A DNA stretch of 64,000 bases from the NCBI RefSeq assembly GCF_036345915.1, contig NZ_CP107785.1, forward strand, positions 2,604,001 to 2,668,000, read 5' to 3'. Positions 9,044-17,248 of this stretch are shown piece after piece. The notes under the pieces are model-generated. The model did no database searches. It worked only from the letters and a program-made list of their open reading frames with translations, and was not told the DNA's origin. The translations under genes were made by a program, and so were the position numbers. The stretch is from Nocardia sp. NBC_00565. GTDB taxonomy: Bacteria > Actinomycetota > Actinomycetes > Mycobacteriales > Mycobacteriaceae. Positions within the stretch are counted from its first letter, which is position 1; the number at the start of each line of letters is the position of its first letter.

Positions 9044-9142
9044 TTACTCCGGATAACGGGCTGTTATCCGGGGTAACATCAGGAGCGGCCTGCGGCAACT
9101 CCGTTGCGGCGCTGCGCGAAGTACCCCCGTTATCCGGGGCAA
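9044..9142. repeat. TTATCCGG inverted repeat plus a third copy
   Basis: TTACTCCGGATAAC (9044-9057) and GTTATCCGGGGTAA (9063-9076) form a 14-bp inverted repeat with one mismatch and a five-base loop. A third copy, GTTATCCGGGGCAA, lies at 9129-9142 in direct orientation. There is no T-run, so it is a poor terminator. It could be a recombinase core site or an operator array. The stretch 8993-9287 holds no gene that I can support. Confidence 0.5.
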
Positions 9143-9287
9143 TCTCGAGAAGGCGGGAACGTATGGCGGCGACGGTCGACCGCGGATTGCGCGCCGGTCG
9201 CTAGGCGTACCGCACATCAGGTGTCACCCGCAGGCCACAGACATCCGCCGACCCGGGGCGGACAATACCGCCGGAATCGGCTGTTGG

Positions 9288-9980
9288 TCAGGGGGATTCG
9301 GCGCGTAGGTATTCGATGTGCGTGCGCAGGTGGTCGAGGAGTTTTTCGGGAGAGTCGAAATCGGCGGGGTCGATGGGGGTGCCGAAGCGGATGGTGACCG
9401 GGCGGGAGCGGTCGAAGGCCGGGCGGTCGCCGTGTCGGGTGCGTAGGGGCAAGACGTTGTCGGTGCCGGTGGTGGCGACCGGGATGATCGGGACGCCGGT
9501 TGCCAGTGCGAGTTTCGCGACGCCCGGTTTGTAGGGTTCGGATCGGCCCGGCGGGACGCATCGGCCCTCGGGATAGATGAGCATGACGCCGCCGTGCCGC
9601 AGAATCCATTCGGCGTGTTCGAGGGCCTGCTGACCGGATTGGGGGTCGCGGCGCACCACCGGCACATGCCCGAGTCGCCGCACCAGCCAGCCCACCACCG
9701 GCCACGTCCAGAGCTCCGCCATGGCCACCGCCATCGCGCGCCGCCGCAACGCACCCCAAAGGAACACCGCGTCGAGCATCGAAATGTGATTGCTGGCGAC
9801 CAACACCGGGCCGCGGGCCGGAACCACATCTCGATTCACCACGGTCACGCGAACAAACCGCGACCAGGCGAGAAACCGCAACAACCGGCGCACCACTTTG
9901 GTCGTCAGCCACGCACGCTTGCCCAACCCGACCGGGCGACGCCGGCCGCGTAGACGTTCGGGCGATGGTTCGTCGGTCAT
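9288..9980 (-). CDS. 1-acylglycerol-3-phosphate O-acyltransferase (PlsC family)
   Basis: A 230-residue membrane-associated acyltransferase that would transfer an acyl chain to lysophosphatidate or a similar acceptor. It has the HX4D catalytic motif (NHISMLD, H65 and D70), the acceptor-binding IYPEGRCVPPG block and a GVPIIPVATTGTDNVLP strand. The N-terminus is basic (RLRGRRRPVGLGKRAW), as often in actinobacterial members. It stands alone on the minus strand, so there is no pathway context. Confidence 0.88.
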   Translation of the reverse strand: MTDEPSPERLRGRRRPVGLGKRAWLTTKVVRRLLRFLAWSRFVRVTVVNRDVVPARGPVLVASNHISMLDAVFLWGALRRRAMAVAMAELWTWPVVGWLVRRLGHVPVVRRDPQSGQQALEHAEWILRHGGVMLIYPEGRCVPPGRSEPYKPGVAKLALATGVPIIPVATTGTDNVLPLRTRHGDRPAFDRSRPVTIRFGTPIDPADFDSPEKLLDHLRTHIEYLRAESP

Positions 9981-10388
9981 ATTTCGCTACCCCCGTGCTG
10001 TGCCGCTCATACAGCCTCTCTTTGCCAGCGTATGGCATTGCACCGACAACGTCCGCTCGGCCGGGTACCGCACTCATGTGCGCCTTACAGCGGCTGATCC
10101 GGGCGACCACGAGCCGACTTTCCAGCCTCGTGGTCGCTGCGAAGAGGCCGATCAGCTGGCCTGCTGCCGCGGCGGAGACGCCACAGCACCAGCTCATCCC
10201 AGAACCCGTCGTCGGGTAGCGCGGAGCAGCATCTGCTGCGGGAGTGCCTCCCCTCAGACGGTTGAGGCGACCTTGACTTCCCGGCCCAATCCTGCTGTTG
10301 CACCGGATGCGGACCAATTCCTGTCCTGTGCCAGTGAGGTTGGTCTGCGGACGGTTCTCTGACCAGCGGTGGGCTATTTTCGGGGCCG
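9981..10388. other. Intergenic stretch without a recognisable gene
   Basis: About 400 bases between the PlsC gene and the TmrB-like gene. Open frames here are short and their translations resemble no family I know. Since an IS21 remnant lies close by, this may be decayed mobile DNA, but I cannot show it. Confidence 0.4.
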
Positions 10389-10916
10389 TCACGCCTGTGT
10401 GCTGCGAGTCGCGTCGGCGGCGATGAGTGTGGCGACCTGTCGTGGTTGGAGGTCGGTGGTGTCGATGACCCGAGCCTCTTGGCGGTGCCAGGAGCGGGCG
10501 GCGTCGTAGTCGTCGAGGTGGTCCATGCGCCATGGTGAGTTCGGTTTGCTGATGTCGGTTTCGATGCGGCGGACGAGTTCGTCACGTTCGGCGTGGAGAA
10601 CGAAGTGATGCAGTGGGACGCTGGCGGTTTCAAGTCCGGCGCGGATCTCTTGCCAATATTGGTGGACAAGAACTGACTGAGGAACGACGAGGACCCCACC
10701 GACATAGTCGAGGATCTGTGTTGCTGCGGCCACGACCAGTCCTCGCCATGGCTGCCAGTCCTGGAAGTCCCTCACGATCTCCGAGGCGAGGACGTGGCGG
10801 AGCATGAGCCCGACCTCCTCGATGTCGAAGAGGCGCGATCCGGGCAGCAGCGCGGTCAATTCCTTTGCTGTTGTGGTCTTTCCGGCTCCGAAGGTTCCGT
10901 TCAACCAGATGATCAT
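10389..10916 (-). CDS. TmrB-like P-loop ATPase (tunicamycin-resistance family)
   Basis: A 175-residue P-loop protein. It opens MIIWLNGTFGAGKTTTAKEL (Walker A) followed by SRLFDIEEVGLMLR, the layout of TmrB and related small kinases. TmrB of Bacillus gives tunicamycin resistance by binding the drug with ATP, but many homologues have no tested function. The ATG at 10916 was chosen because the Walker A strand begins there. The frame upstream encodes a piece of a different gene (IS21 transposase), so a longer start would be chimeric. Confidence 0.75.
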   Translation of the reverse strand: MIIWLNGTFGAGKTTTAKELTALLPGSRLFDIEEVGLMLRHVLASEIVRDFQDWQPWRGLVVAAATQILDYVGGVLVVPQSVLVHQYWQEIRAGLETASVPLHHFVLHAERDELVRRIETDISKPNSPWRMDHLDDYDAARSWHRQEARVIDTTDLQPRQVATLIAADATRSTQA

Positions 10917-10959
10917 GGGGCCGAGCCTATTCGGTGGGCGCAGGTCGACGCGGGGCGTG

Positions 10960-11105
10960 TTGGGTGTAGTGCTGCGGCGATGGCTCACGTAATTGCCGAC
11001 CATGTCGTAGCTGACGTCGGTGGCGTCGTGTTCGGCGACAAGCCGGTCGTAGGGGGTTTGAGAAATGCTGTGGTCCACGGGGATTCTGCGAAGCAGAATG
11101 TGGCC
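10960..11105 (-). pseudogene. IS21-family transposase (IstA) fragment
   Basis: Minus-strand translation gives LLRRIPVDHSISQTP, YDRLVAEHDATDVSYDMVGN and YVSHRR. This resembles the second HTH region of IstA proteins, where one reads ERLVDEHGA-VSYSTVRNYVAARR. Only about 45 residues remain, in frame with the downstream TmrB-like gene. It is a relic, not a working element. Confidence 0.5.
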
Positions 11106-11759
11106 ATGTCGACCGACCCGATGCTGGCCGAAGTTCGCGTGCTTTGGGAAGGCTTGGCCGCGGTGCCGGTTTCGTTCTCATCGGAAACCGGCGTGAGTGT
11201 GGTGATCTCGCCGCGGGCGATGATCTGTCCGCAGGGATGGGCAGGCGTTGTCGCGCTGCAAGGGCAAGCGATAGTGACCGCTCCCAGTTCCGCTGCGGCG
11301 GTGGCGATTCGCGCCGCGGTCGCAAAACTGTCTGTCGATGAGCTTGTCGATCCCGACGTACTCGGCACGGCGTTGCCACTGGCGGAAGTGCTCGGCCCGA
11401 CGACGCTGGCATATGTGGACGAGGCCGACTTCCGGCCGGCATCGTCAGGGTCGCTGTCACTCCAGCGCCTGCCCGTTGAGCATCCCGATTTAGGCCGGCT
11501 CGAGACGCGGGCGGGCGATCAGGACACGGCGGAAAGTGGTCTGCAGGAGATTACATCCCCTGCATTTGCCATCCGGGACGGCGGAAAGGTGATCGCTGCC
11601 GCCGGATACCGGACCTGGCCGAACCGGACCGCGCATCTGTGCGTGCTGACCCTGTTGCCACGCGACGGCGACGCTGATGTGGATATCGGTCGGCAGCCGC
11701 AACCGGCACGCTTCGGCCGATCCACGCCGCGATCTTGGTCGAGCCTCGAGAGCTTGTAA
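11106..11759 (+). CDS. GNAT-family acetyltransferase-like protein, C-terminus disturbed
   Basis: About 217 residues. The middle part, SPAFAIRDGGKVIAAAGYRTWPNRTAHLCVLT, matches actinobacterial GNAT proteins in which the next block should be an HPxxRGRGLAR acetyl-CoA loop. Instead the frame continues LLPRDGDADVDIGRQ and ends in a Ser/Arg-rich tail, so the CoA-binding loop is missing. A deletion or frameshift after about 11658 is the likely cause, and the enzyme is probably inactive. ATG 11106 was chosen because the protein then begins MSTDPMLAEVRVLWEGLAAV. Its stop lies inside a terminator-like hairpin. Confidence 0.55.
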   Translation: MSTDPMLAEVRVLWEGLAAVPVSFSSETGVSVVISPRAMICPQGWAGVVALQGQAIVTAPSSAAAVAIRAAVAKLSVDELVDPDVLGTALPLAEVLGPTTLAYVDEADFRPASSGSLSLQRLPVEHPDLGRLETRAGDQDTAESGLQEITSPAFAIRDGGKVIAAAGYRTWPNRTAHLCVLTLLPRDGDADVDIGRQPQPARFGRSTPRSWSSLESL

Positions 11760-11780
11760 CTCCAAGCGCTACAAGCTCTC
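11748..11780. terminator. Bidirectional terminator-like hairpin
   Basis: GAGAGCTTGTA (11748-11758) pairs perfectly with TACAAGCTCTC (11770-11780) across an 11-base loop. It sits between the convergent acetyltransferase-like and SnoaL-like genes and overlaps the stop codon of the first. Confidence 0.65.
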
Positions 11781-11791
11781 TCGGGGAGAGA

Positions 11792-12202
11792 TCAATCCTT
11801 GCGCATCCAGGCGAGCATGATCCGTGTCTCGCGGAGTCGCCAGCCCGCTGGCGTCCGTACTGCGGTGGAGGCCAGTCGCAGGCCGCCTGTTTGGTGGGGT
11901 GGTTGGCCGTCGCGGTAGTAGTACACGAGCGAGTTCGCCGAGGCTGCGGCCTGGTCGCCGTTGACGTTCACCAGCAGGTCAGTGGTCGTGTGCTGAGTGA
12001 GTTCGCCCTCGACCTGAGCCTTTCGCATATAGTCGACGACCTTGTCGATGCCGCGGACTTGGATTCGCGGCGAGTGCACCTCCACATCGTCGGTGAAGAC
12101 GGTGTCGGCTTCCTCCCACCGCCCCCCGTCGAGTAGGAGCGCGAAGCGGGTGAACAGGTCGGCGATCTCGATACGGTCGGCGATCAGAGTATCCGTGGAC
12201 AT
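11792..12202 (-). CDS. SnoaL-like (NTF2 fold) protein
   Basis: A 136-residue single-domain protein of the SnoaL-like type: an N-terminal helix (RIEIADLFTRFALLLDGGRW), EEADTVFTDDVEVHSP, and closing strands RLRETRIMLAW. These small cone-shaped proteins act as isomerases, cyclases or dehydratases, or simply bind ligands. The start ATG 12202 has AAAGGGACG just upstream. The promoter region holds an array of TTGGTG/CACCAA half-sites, so it is probably ligand-regulated. Confidence 0.75.
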   Translation of the reverse strand: MSTDTLIADRIEIADLFTRFALLLDGGRWEEADTVFTDDVEVHSPRIQVRGIDKVVDYMRKAQVEGELTQHTTTDLLVNVNGDQAAASANSLVYYYRDGQPPHQTGGLRLASTAVRTPAGWRLRETRIMLAWMRKD

Positions 12203-12222
12203 ATCGTCCCTTTCGTGGGCGT

Positions 12223-12282
12223 CACCAATATTGGTGTCACCAACCATACATCAATTAATTGGTGGCGCCAACGATGTATGGT
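12223..12282. promoter_or_regulatory. Operator array upstream of the SnoaL-like gene
   Basis: CACCAATATTGGTG (12223-12236) is a perfect palindrome and overlaps TTGGTGTCACCAA (12231-12243), also palindromic. A related TTGGTGGCGCCAA follows at 12259-12271. Around the last, ACCATACATC (12243-12252) and GATGTATGGT (12273-12282) are perfect inverted repeats. This is dense TetR/MarR-type operator architecture. Confidence 0.65.
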
Positions 12283-12598
12283 GGCTGTCGTGCAGGAGGC
12301 GCACCCACGATCTGGTGGCACTGCCTACCCTGTGCAACAGGACCAACACGGGCGCATCAGCCGCGCCGTCCTCGACGACATGCAGATCACCACACGCGAT
12401 GATGCCGAGATCATGGCGGTTACTGAGGTTCCCGGCGCGACGTCGCTATCGGGATCACATCGCGAGGCCGACCTCAGCAGCACACTCCGTACGACCCTGC
12501 GAATTCCCGGGCCCTGCACGCCGCGCCGACATGACCCCCGGGCGGCGGAGTTGTACCGCACCCTGTTCGCCGACGAAACCGTCACGGTCGCCGCTTGA
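12278..12598 (+). CDS. Hypothetical ORF divergent from the SnoaL-like gene
   Basis: A frame of about 106 residues starting MVAVVQEAHPRSGG and ending LFADETVTVAA. It begins inside the operator array and is divergent from the SnoaL-like gene, where a repressor gene would be expected. The translation has no clear HTH. The segment ITTRDDAEIMAVTEVPGAT is faintly MarR-like, so it may be a decayed regulator. The evidence is weak and codon use does not settle it. Confidence 0.25.
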   Translation: MVAVVQEAHPRSGGTAYPVQQDQHGRISRAVLDDMQITTRDDAEIMAVTEVPGATSLSGSHREADLSSTLRTTLRIPGPCTPRRHDPRAAELYRTLFADETVTVAA

Positions 12599-12648
12599 CC
12601 GATCCGCTGGCCCGGATGAGACCGATCATCCTGGGTCAGCGGTGTGGG

Positions 12649-14163
12649 CTAGGGCGTGGAATGATCCGCGTAGCAGGTGATGTCGGTATCCGGCATGGTT
12701 CCCACACTGAAGTATGTGTTGATCGCGTTGTTTACGCAGTTGCTCAGTTCGGGCCGGAATGTCATGTGGATACGGACATCCTGCAGCGTCACCATCCGCG
12801 ACTCGGACATGTCCTGATGCAATCGGACGCCGTGGGCATAAGGAGTTCGGGGATCTCCCGTCGCCTGCAGGATGAGCGCGGGCACCGAATTCCGGACGAC
12901 AGTCGCAGGCTCGACCGGGCGAGGCCAGAAGGCGCACGGCTGGATATTGTTCGCCAGCGCGCCGAAAACCGGCTGCGTGGCACGGGTCTCTTCGATATTG
13001 CGCCAATACCAGGTCGGATCAATCGGTGCCCCGACATCGCCGCAGGCGATCTGCGCAAGCACCGAGTTCTCGTTGTCGCGCAGCGCCTCCACGATGGCGC
13101 GAAGCCGGGGTGTTCGCGATGTAGTGGGCGGACCGCCCGCGGCATCGGCGATCTCCCGCACAGTGGCGGCCATCGCTTCGTTCAGCCGGAAGTTCATCAG
13201 CAATCCGTGCAGGACGAACGGAAGCCAGTGATCGTCAATGGCAAACCCATCGATGACAATGGGTTGGCGTGCGGCGATACGAACGAGCTCCTCGATCTTC
13301 GCCCGCACCTGCTGCGGAGTCGCACCGAGCCGGAACTCGTCATCCCGACCGGAAACCCAGCCGGCCCAGTCGTCCAGCGCGATCTCGTCTGCCGGACCCC
13401 AATCCTGAACCAAGCCCTCCCAGTACCGGTCCGGGTCGATCGTGCTATCGAGCACGACGCGGTCACTCCTCTCGGGGAACATCTGCGTGAACACGGCCCC
13501 GAGGTAGGTGCCATAGGACACGCCGAAGAAGTTGACCTTCTCCTCACCCAGGGCGCCTCGCACAATGTCCATGTCACGCGCGGTGTTGCGAGTGGTGAAC
13601 TGCCTCAGCTTGTTCGGATCACGAATCAGGCAGGTCGCGGCCATCCCCGCGGACTGAACGGTGTCGTGCACGAATCCCAGCGGATCCAGACCCGCCGACC
13701 GAATCATCTCGCCTACCGGCCACCCGCACCGCGGACTCCGACCGGATTCGCCGACCCCGCGCGGATCCATGCCGATCAGGTCGTAACTCGCCAAGACCTC
13801 CGGCGAGAGCACATCACCGAGCAGATCCAGACTGTCCAGCCCCTCCCCACCGGGACCGCCCGGATTGGACAGCAGAATTCCCCGCCGCCGCACCGGATCA
13901 CCGGCCTTCACCCGCGAAATCGCCACGGTCATCGTGCGATCGTCGGGATACCCGTAGTCGAGCGGCACCAGCACATCCGCGCACTCGCCACCGGCCTTGT
14001 CGACATTCTCGACGCCGCAAGGCTTCCACTCGAGCCGCTGGTGATAGAACCGGTCCAACCCGATCGGGTGCGCGTCGTCCACCGGGTCCGCCTGGCTGTA
14101 CGCCGGCACAGCCGTCAGCAGGGACACCGCCGCTACAGAAATCGAACGCCAGACCAGGTTCAC
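12649..14163 (-). CDS. Secreted alpha/beta hydrolase, tripeptidyl aminopeptidase (TAP) type
   Basis: About 504 residues. A signal-like N-terminus (VNLVWRSISVAAVSLL, then VPAYSQA) is followed by an alpha/beta-hydrolase fold. It has the oxyanion loop LLSNPGGPGGEGLDSL, the IGMDPRGVGES strand and the nucleophile elbow GVSYGTYLG, and a C-terminal TAP-like domain with QATGDPRTPYAHG carrying the acid. The usual His-bearing GHG near the end is not clear (VRIHMTFRPE may supply it). Family members are exported S33 peptidases or esterases. GTG 14163 is my choice because it places the signal peptide at the front. The frame is open to 14292. Confidence 0.8.
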   Translation of the reverse strand: MNLVWRSISVAAVSLLTAVPAYSQADPVDDAHPIGLDRFYHQRLEWKPCGVENVDKAGGECADVLVPLDYGYPDDRTMTVAISRVKAGDPVRRRGILLSNPGGPGGEGLDSLDLLGDVLSPEVLASYDLIGMDPRGVGESGRSPRCGWPVGEMIRSAGLDPLGFVHDTVQSAGMAATCLIRDPNKLRQFTTRNTARDMDIVRGALGEEKVNFFGVSYGTYLGAVFTQMFPERSDRVVLDSTIDPDRYWEGLVQDWGPADEIALDDWAGWVSGRDDEFRLGATPQQVRAKIEELVRIAARQPIVIDGFAIDDHWLPFVLHGLLMNFRLNEAMAATVREIADAAGGPPTTSRTPRLRAIVEALRDNENSVLAQIACGDVGAPIDPTWYWRNIEETRATQPVFGALANNIQPCAFWPRPVEPATVVRNSVPALILQATGDPRTPYAHGVRLHQDMSESRMVTLQDVRIHMTFRPELSNCVNNAINTYFSVGTMPDTDITCYADHSTP

Positions 14164-14269
14164 CGACAACAGACTTCGCCTCTCGACATGAGGGATCACG
14201 CAGGTTGGTGCGACGTGAACCGTAGCCGATACGGGGGTTCGGTTGTGGTAACCCACACCCACTCGGGGT

Positions 14270-14595
14270 GAGTCAAGCATTTCGGCGCGCATCGAGTCCG
14301 TCCAGCCCGTAGTGGAACTTCCGCTCGCGCATCTCCGCCGGGTCCCTGCCCCAATCGGCCTGCCGAACTCGCGGGAACTCCAGCGCCGCTTGCTCTGCGG
14401 CGGGCCGCAGATCGGCGATCAGCTCTTTTCTCGGTCTGTCCGCTGCGCGCCAGCCTCAGCCATGCCGCCTCGGTGATGCCCATGCCCACCACGTAGCTGA
14501 TCACTGTGCCGATGCCGTCGCTCGCCTCCTCGCCGGGGAATCCGCCCGCCTGGAACAACCCCACCATGCGATCGTTGATCCGCATCACGTCCGGG
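14270..14595 (-). pseudogene. C-terminal fragment of a TetR-family regulator, frameshifted
   Basis: Minus-strand frames read VGLSYLGPDVMRINDRMVGL, FQAGGFPGEEASDGIGTVIS and YVVGMGITEAAWL, typical of the ligand-binding domain of TetR proteins. After a frame change the sequence continues KELIADLRPAAEQAALEFPR and AEMRERKFHYGLDGLDARR, a normal TetR C-terminus. The HTH is absent, because upstream the sequence switches to an integrase fragment. The gene is dead. Confidence 0.55.
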
Positions 14596-15003
14596 CCCAG
14601 ATAGGACAGTCCGACCTGGCCGAGCGTCGAGCTCGTCAGGCAACTCGGCCGGCCGCCGGGCCTGCTCGAACGCCTCGTCGATGCTGCGCGACGACATGCG
14701 TCCCGCGCGTTCGTGAATCCAAAGTGCTTGCAGCCGAGCAGGATTGAACAACGAGCGGACCTCATTCACTCAATGCTCGAGCACCTCGACAATCCAATCC
14801 ATCTCCGGAACAGTCAACACCGTCCGCCGCTTGGGCGGACTACCCTTCGACGACTTGCCCCACCACACGAACCACGCTCCATACTGGCCGTACTGCGGCA
14901 TCTTCGATGCGTGCCTGCGGTCGGCCAGATCCAGGCGCTGGGCTTCCCGGCGGCGCAGTCCGTAGGCGTAGACGGTCTTCAGCAAGGCCGCATCGTTGCA
15001 TTA
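14590..15003 (-). pseudogene. Tyrosine recombinase (integrase) fragment
   Basis: The minus strand encodes LLKTVYAYGLRRREAQRLDL, AWFVWWGKSSKGSPPKRRTV and LTVPEMDWIVEVLEH, then a stop. It resumes as VRSLFNPARLQALWIHERAG and RMSSRSIDEAFEQARRPAEL. This is the catalytic-domain order of actinobacterial integrases up to the point where the HxLRH box should follow. The sequence breaks off there and runs into the TetR fragment. With an in-frame stop and no active-site end, it cannot work. Confidence 0.6.
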
Positions 15004-15010
15004 AATGCAA
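14996..15010. repeat. Short AT-rich palindrome at the integrase boundary
   Basis: TTGCATTAAATGCAA is a 15-base palindrome with a single central A. It lies at the edge of the integrase fragment, 19 bases beyond the stop of the intact recombinase gene. It stands out in GC-rich surroundings and could be a recombination or protein-binding site. Confidence 0.4.
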
Positions 15011-15028
15011 TTCATCCTGGTACGAATT

Positions 15029-16279
15029 TCAGAGGCCGAGTTTGGTGACGGCGTTGTCTTCCAAGGGGTTTGCGGTGCGGATGTAGTTGTGTACGGTGCG
15101 GGGGTTGGACCAGCGGCCCTGTCGCATGATCTCGCGGTCGCTGGCGCCGCCGAGGGCGGCCTGGGTGGCGAAACCCGCGCGCAGGGAGTGGCCGGAGAAC
15201 AGGTCGGGGTCCAGGCCCGCGCGGGCGGCATAGCGTTTGACGAGTTCGGCGATGGCGCGGCCGGACATGGCGTCTCGGCCGATGCCGCCGTGGCGGGTGA
15301 TGGTCGGAAACAGTGGGAGCGTGTGGTTTTCGGCGAGGTCGGTGCCGCTGAAGCCGTGGCAACGGTGGATGTCCGGGGATGGTGCCGGTGCGTCGGCGAG
15401 CCAGTCGCGGGTTGCGGCGGCGCCGTGTGCGGTGTGGATTTCGAGCAGCTGGATCCAGTCGGCGAAGGCACAGACCGGGCAGGTCTGCGGGTGTCGACCG
15501 CGGGGGAGCGCGACGCGTTGTTCGGCGATGCCGGTGGGATCGGTTTTGGTGGTCGGGAGTTGCACCAGCAGCAGCGGTTCGCCGGTGCCGTGGTCGAGAT
15601 CCACGCGAACGTCGGCGATCCGCAGTCCGGCGAGTTCGCTGCGGCGCAACGCACCCGCGAATCCGACGAGCAGCGCCAAGGTGTCGCGGCGGCGGGCGGG
15701 TTCGGTCGGCCAGTGCGGTTCGGGGAGACCGGCGAGGAGTTGTTCGAGGGTGTGCAGCAGGACGGGGCGTTTGCGCTTGGGTTGGGTGCGGCGGGTGCGG
15801 CGCATGCCGCGCAGTGTCAGCCGGACCACATCGGAGCGCGTGGGCGAGGGCAGCCCGTTGGCGGCGTGCACCGCGGCGATCGCGGCGGATTTGCGTTCGA
15901 GGGTGGCCGCGCTGAACGCCCACCGCTGCTCACCACCGTCACTGTGACGCAACGCATCCGCCGCCGCGGCCAGGTAGACCGCGACATCGAGCGAGTCCGC
16001 GGGCAATGCCTGGCGACCTTCGGCGGCGCACCAGGCCGCCCATGCGATCCAGTCGGTTCGATAGGCGCGCAACGTATTCGCCGATTGCGACGCCTCCAGA
16101 TAGCGGCGCAGCGACCCGGCCTGCTTATCGTCGAAGCGTTCGCGCACCAGCCGCAACGCCGCCGCGTCCACCAGCACACTGCGCACGCCGCGGCGCAGTT
16201 CGGTCCGCACCGACTCCGGCACCGCGACCACCGCATCGTGCTCGCCCACTCGCCCGCCTCCCACAAATCCGCTTGCCAC
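15029..16279 (-). CDS. Site-specific tyrosine recombinase/integrase
   Basis: A 416-residue phage-integrase-family protein. It has a SAM-like core-binding domain (about residues 55-145, SANTLRAYRTDWIAWAAWC), then a catalytic domain with R212 in ALRRSEL, H364 and R367 in SGHSLRAGF, W390 in GRWSN and the nucleophile Y399 in HNYIR. All key residues are present, so it should be active. An inserted CPVCAFADW pair of Cys is seen in many actinobacterial members. Its 3' end adjoins integrase debris and a palindrome, suggesting a hotspot of integration. Confidence 0.9.
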   Translation of the reverse strand: MASGFVGGGRVGEHDAVVAVPESVRTELRRGVRSVLVDAAALRLVRERFDDKQAGSLRRYLEASQSANTLRAYRTDWIAWAAWCAAEGRQALPADSLDVAVYLAAAADALRHSDGGEQRWAFSAATLERKSAAIAAVHAANGLPSPTRSDVVRLTLRGMRRTRRTQPKRKRPVLLHTLEQLLAGLPEPHWPTEPARRRDTLALLVGFAGALRRSELAGLRIADVRVDLDHGTGEPLLLVQLPTTKTDPTGIAEQRVALPRGRHPQTCPVCAFADWIQLLEIHTAHGAAATRDWLADAPAPSPDIHRCHGFSGTDLAENHTLPLFPTITRHGGIGRDAMSGRAIAELVKRYAARAGLDPDLFSGHSLRAGFATQAALGGASDREIMRQGRWSNPRTVHNYIRTANPLEDNAVTKLGL

Positions 16280-16384
16280 CGACCAGGTTTCGGTTACTCA
16301 CCCTATGCGCCAAGCGCACTGACGAGCGCGCACCCGGGCCCGGCGCGGCGGCGGCCACCACTCTCCCGACCGGCCGCGTGAGGA

Positions 16385-17248
16385 TTAGGTCTTCGCTATC
16401 AGCATCTGCTCCGAGGCGGCCTGCCGCAGGCCATCGGTTCGGTTCGCGAAGTAGCGGTCATTGAGATCGTCCGCGGAAATGTGGTCGGCGGCGCGGAAAC
16501 CGGATTCGATGGCGAGTGCCAGCATTTCGTCCGGATCGAAGAAGCTGATGAACGGCGTCCCCGACGCACGCGCAGCCTGCTCGATCGAACGGCGGAGTTG
16601 CTGTTCATCGGGACCGACAGACTCGATCGGCAGCATGAACGTCGTGGCCAGCGTCGAGCCGGGGGCGAAAGCCGAAATCTCGCGCAGGGTGGCGATATTC
16701 GCTTCACGGGTGAGGTACACGGTCACACCCGTGGAGGCCACCACCGCCGGGCGGTCCGGATCGAATCCCGCGGCCGTCAAGCGATCCGGCAAGGAGTCCA
16801 CCTCGAAGTCGACCGGCACCAGCCGCAACCAGTCCGGAACGCCGAGACCGAGTTCGATGAGGCGCTGTCGTTTCCATGCCTGCGGACCGGGCTGGTCGAC
16901 CTCGAAAATGGTCATTCGACTGGCGAGTTCGGGTCTGCGCTGCGCGAAGGTGTCCAGGCCCGCGCCGAGCAGAACATACTGGTCGACGCCCTGTTCGAGC
17001 TGTTCGGCGAGCAGATCCTCGATGCAGCGTGCGCGCGCGACAACGCTGGCGCGGGACAGGCTCGTGCCCTGCGGATCCATATCCGGACGTTGCTGCCAGC
17101 CGTCCTCGGGCGCGGCGAGCCGCAGGCCGATCTCGTCCTCGATGACATGTGGCGGCGCGTCGATCCGCACGTGCATGGCTCGCCACAGTGCGACCCGGAC
17201 CGCCGTGCTCTCCGGTGCGATCGTCAGCTCGTTCGGCACGGTGATCAC
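16385..17248 (-). CDS. Class I SAM-dependent methyltransferase (TIGR00027/LCM type)
   Basis: A 287-residue methyltransferase of the family abundant in Mycobacterium and Nocardia. It has the arginine-rich start of the fold (SRASVVARARCIEDLL), the SAM-binding YVLLGAGLDTFAQR, the acidic IFEVDQPGPQAWKRQRL and VASTGVTVYLTREA. The substrate is unknown for the family. GTG 17248 overlaps the stop of the upstream VOC gene as GTGA, and the frame is open a further nine codons upstream. It is the third gene of an operon with a ribbon-helix-helix protein and a VOC protein. Confidence 0.88.
   Translation of the reverse strand: MITVPNELTIAPESTAVRVALWRAMHVRIDAPPHVIEDEIGLRLAAPEDGWQQRPDMDPQGTSLSRASVVARARCIEDLLAEQLEQGVDQYVLLGAGLDTFAQRRPELASRMTIFEVDQPGPQAWKRQRLIELGLGVPDWLRLVPVDFEVDSLPDRLTAAGFDPDRPAVVASTGVTVYLTREANIATLREISAFAPGSTLATTFMLPIESVGPDEQQLRRSIEQAARASGTPFISFFDPDEMLALAIESGFRAADHISADDLNDRYFANRTDGLRQAASEQMLIAKT

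Noticed and set aside
12595..14271. Plus-strand frame of 558 codons
   Set aside because: It is antisense to the secreted TAP-type hydrolase and has no protein-like composition.
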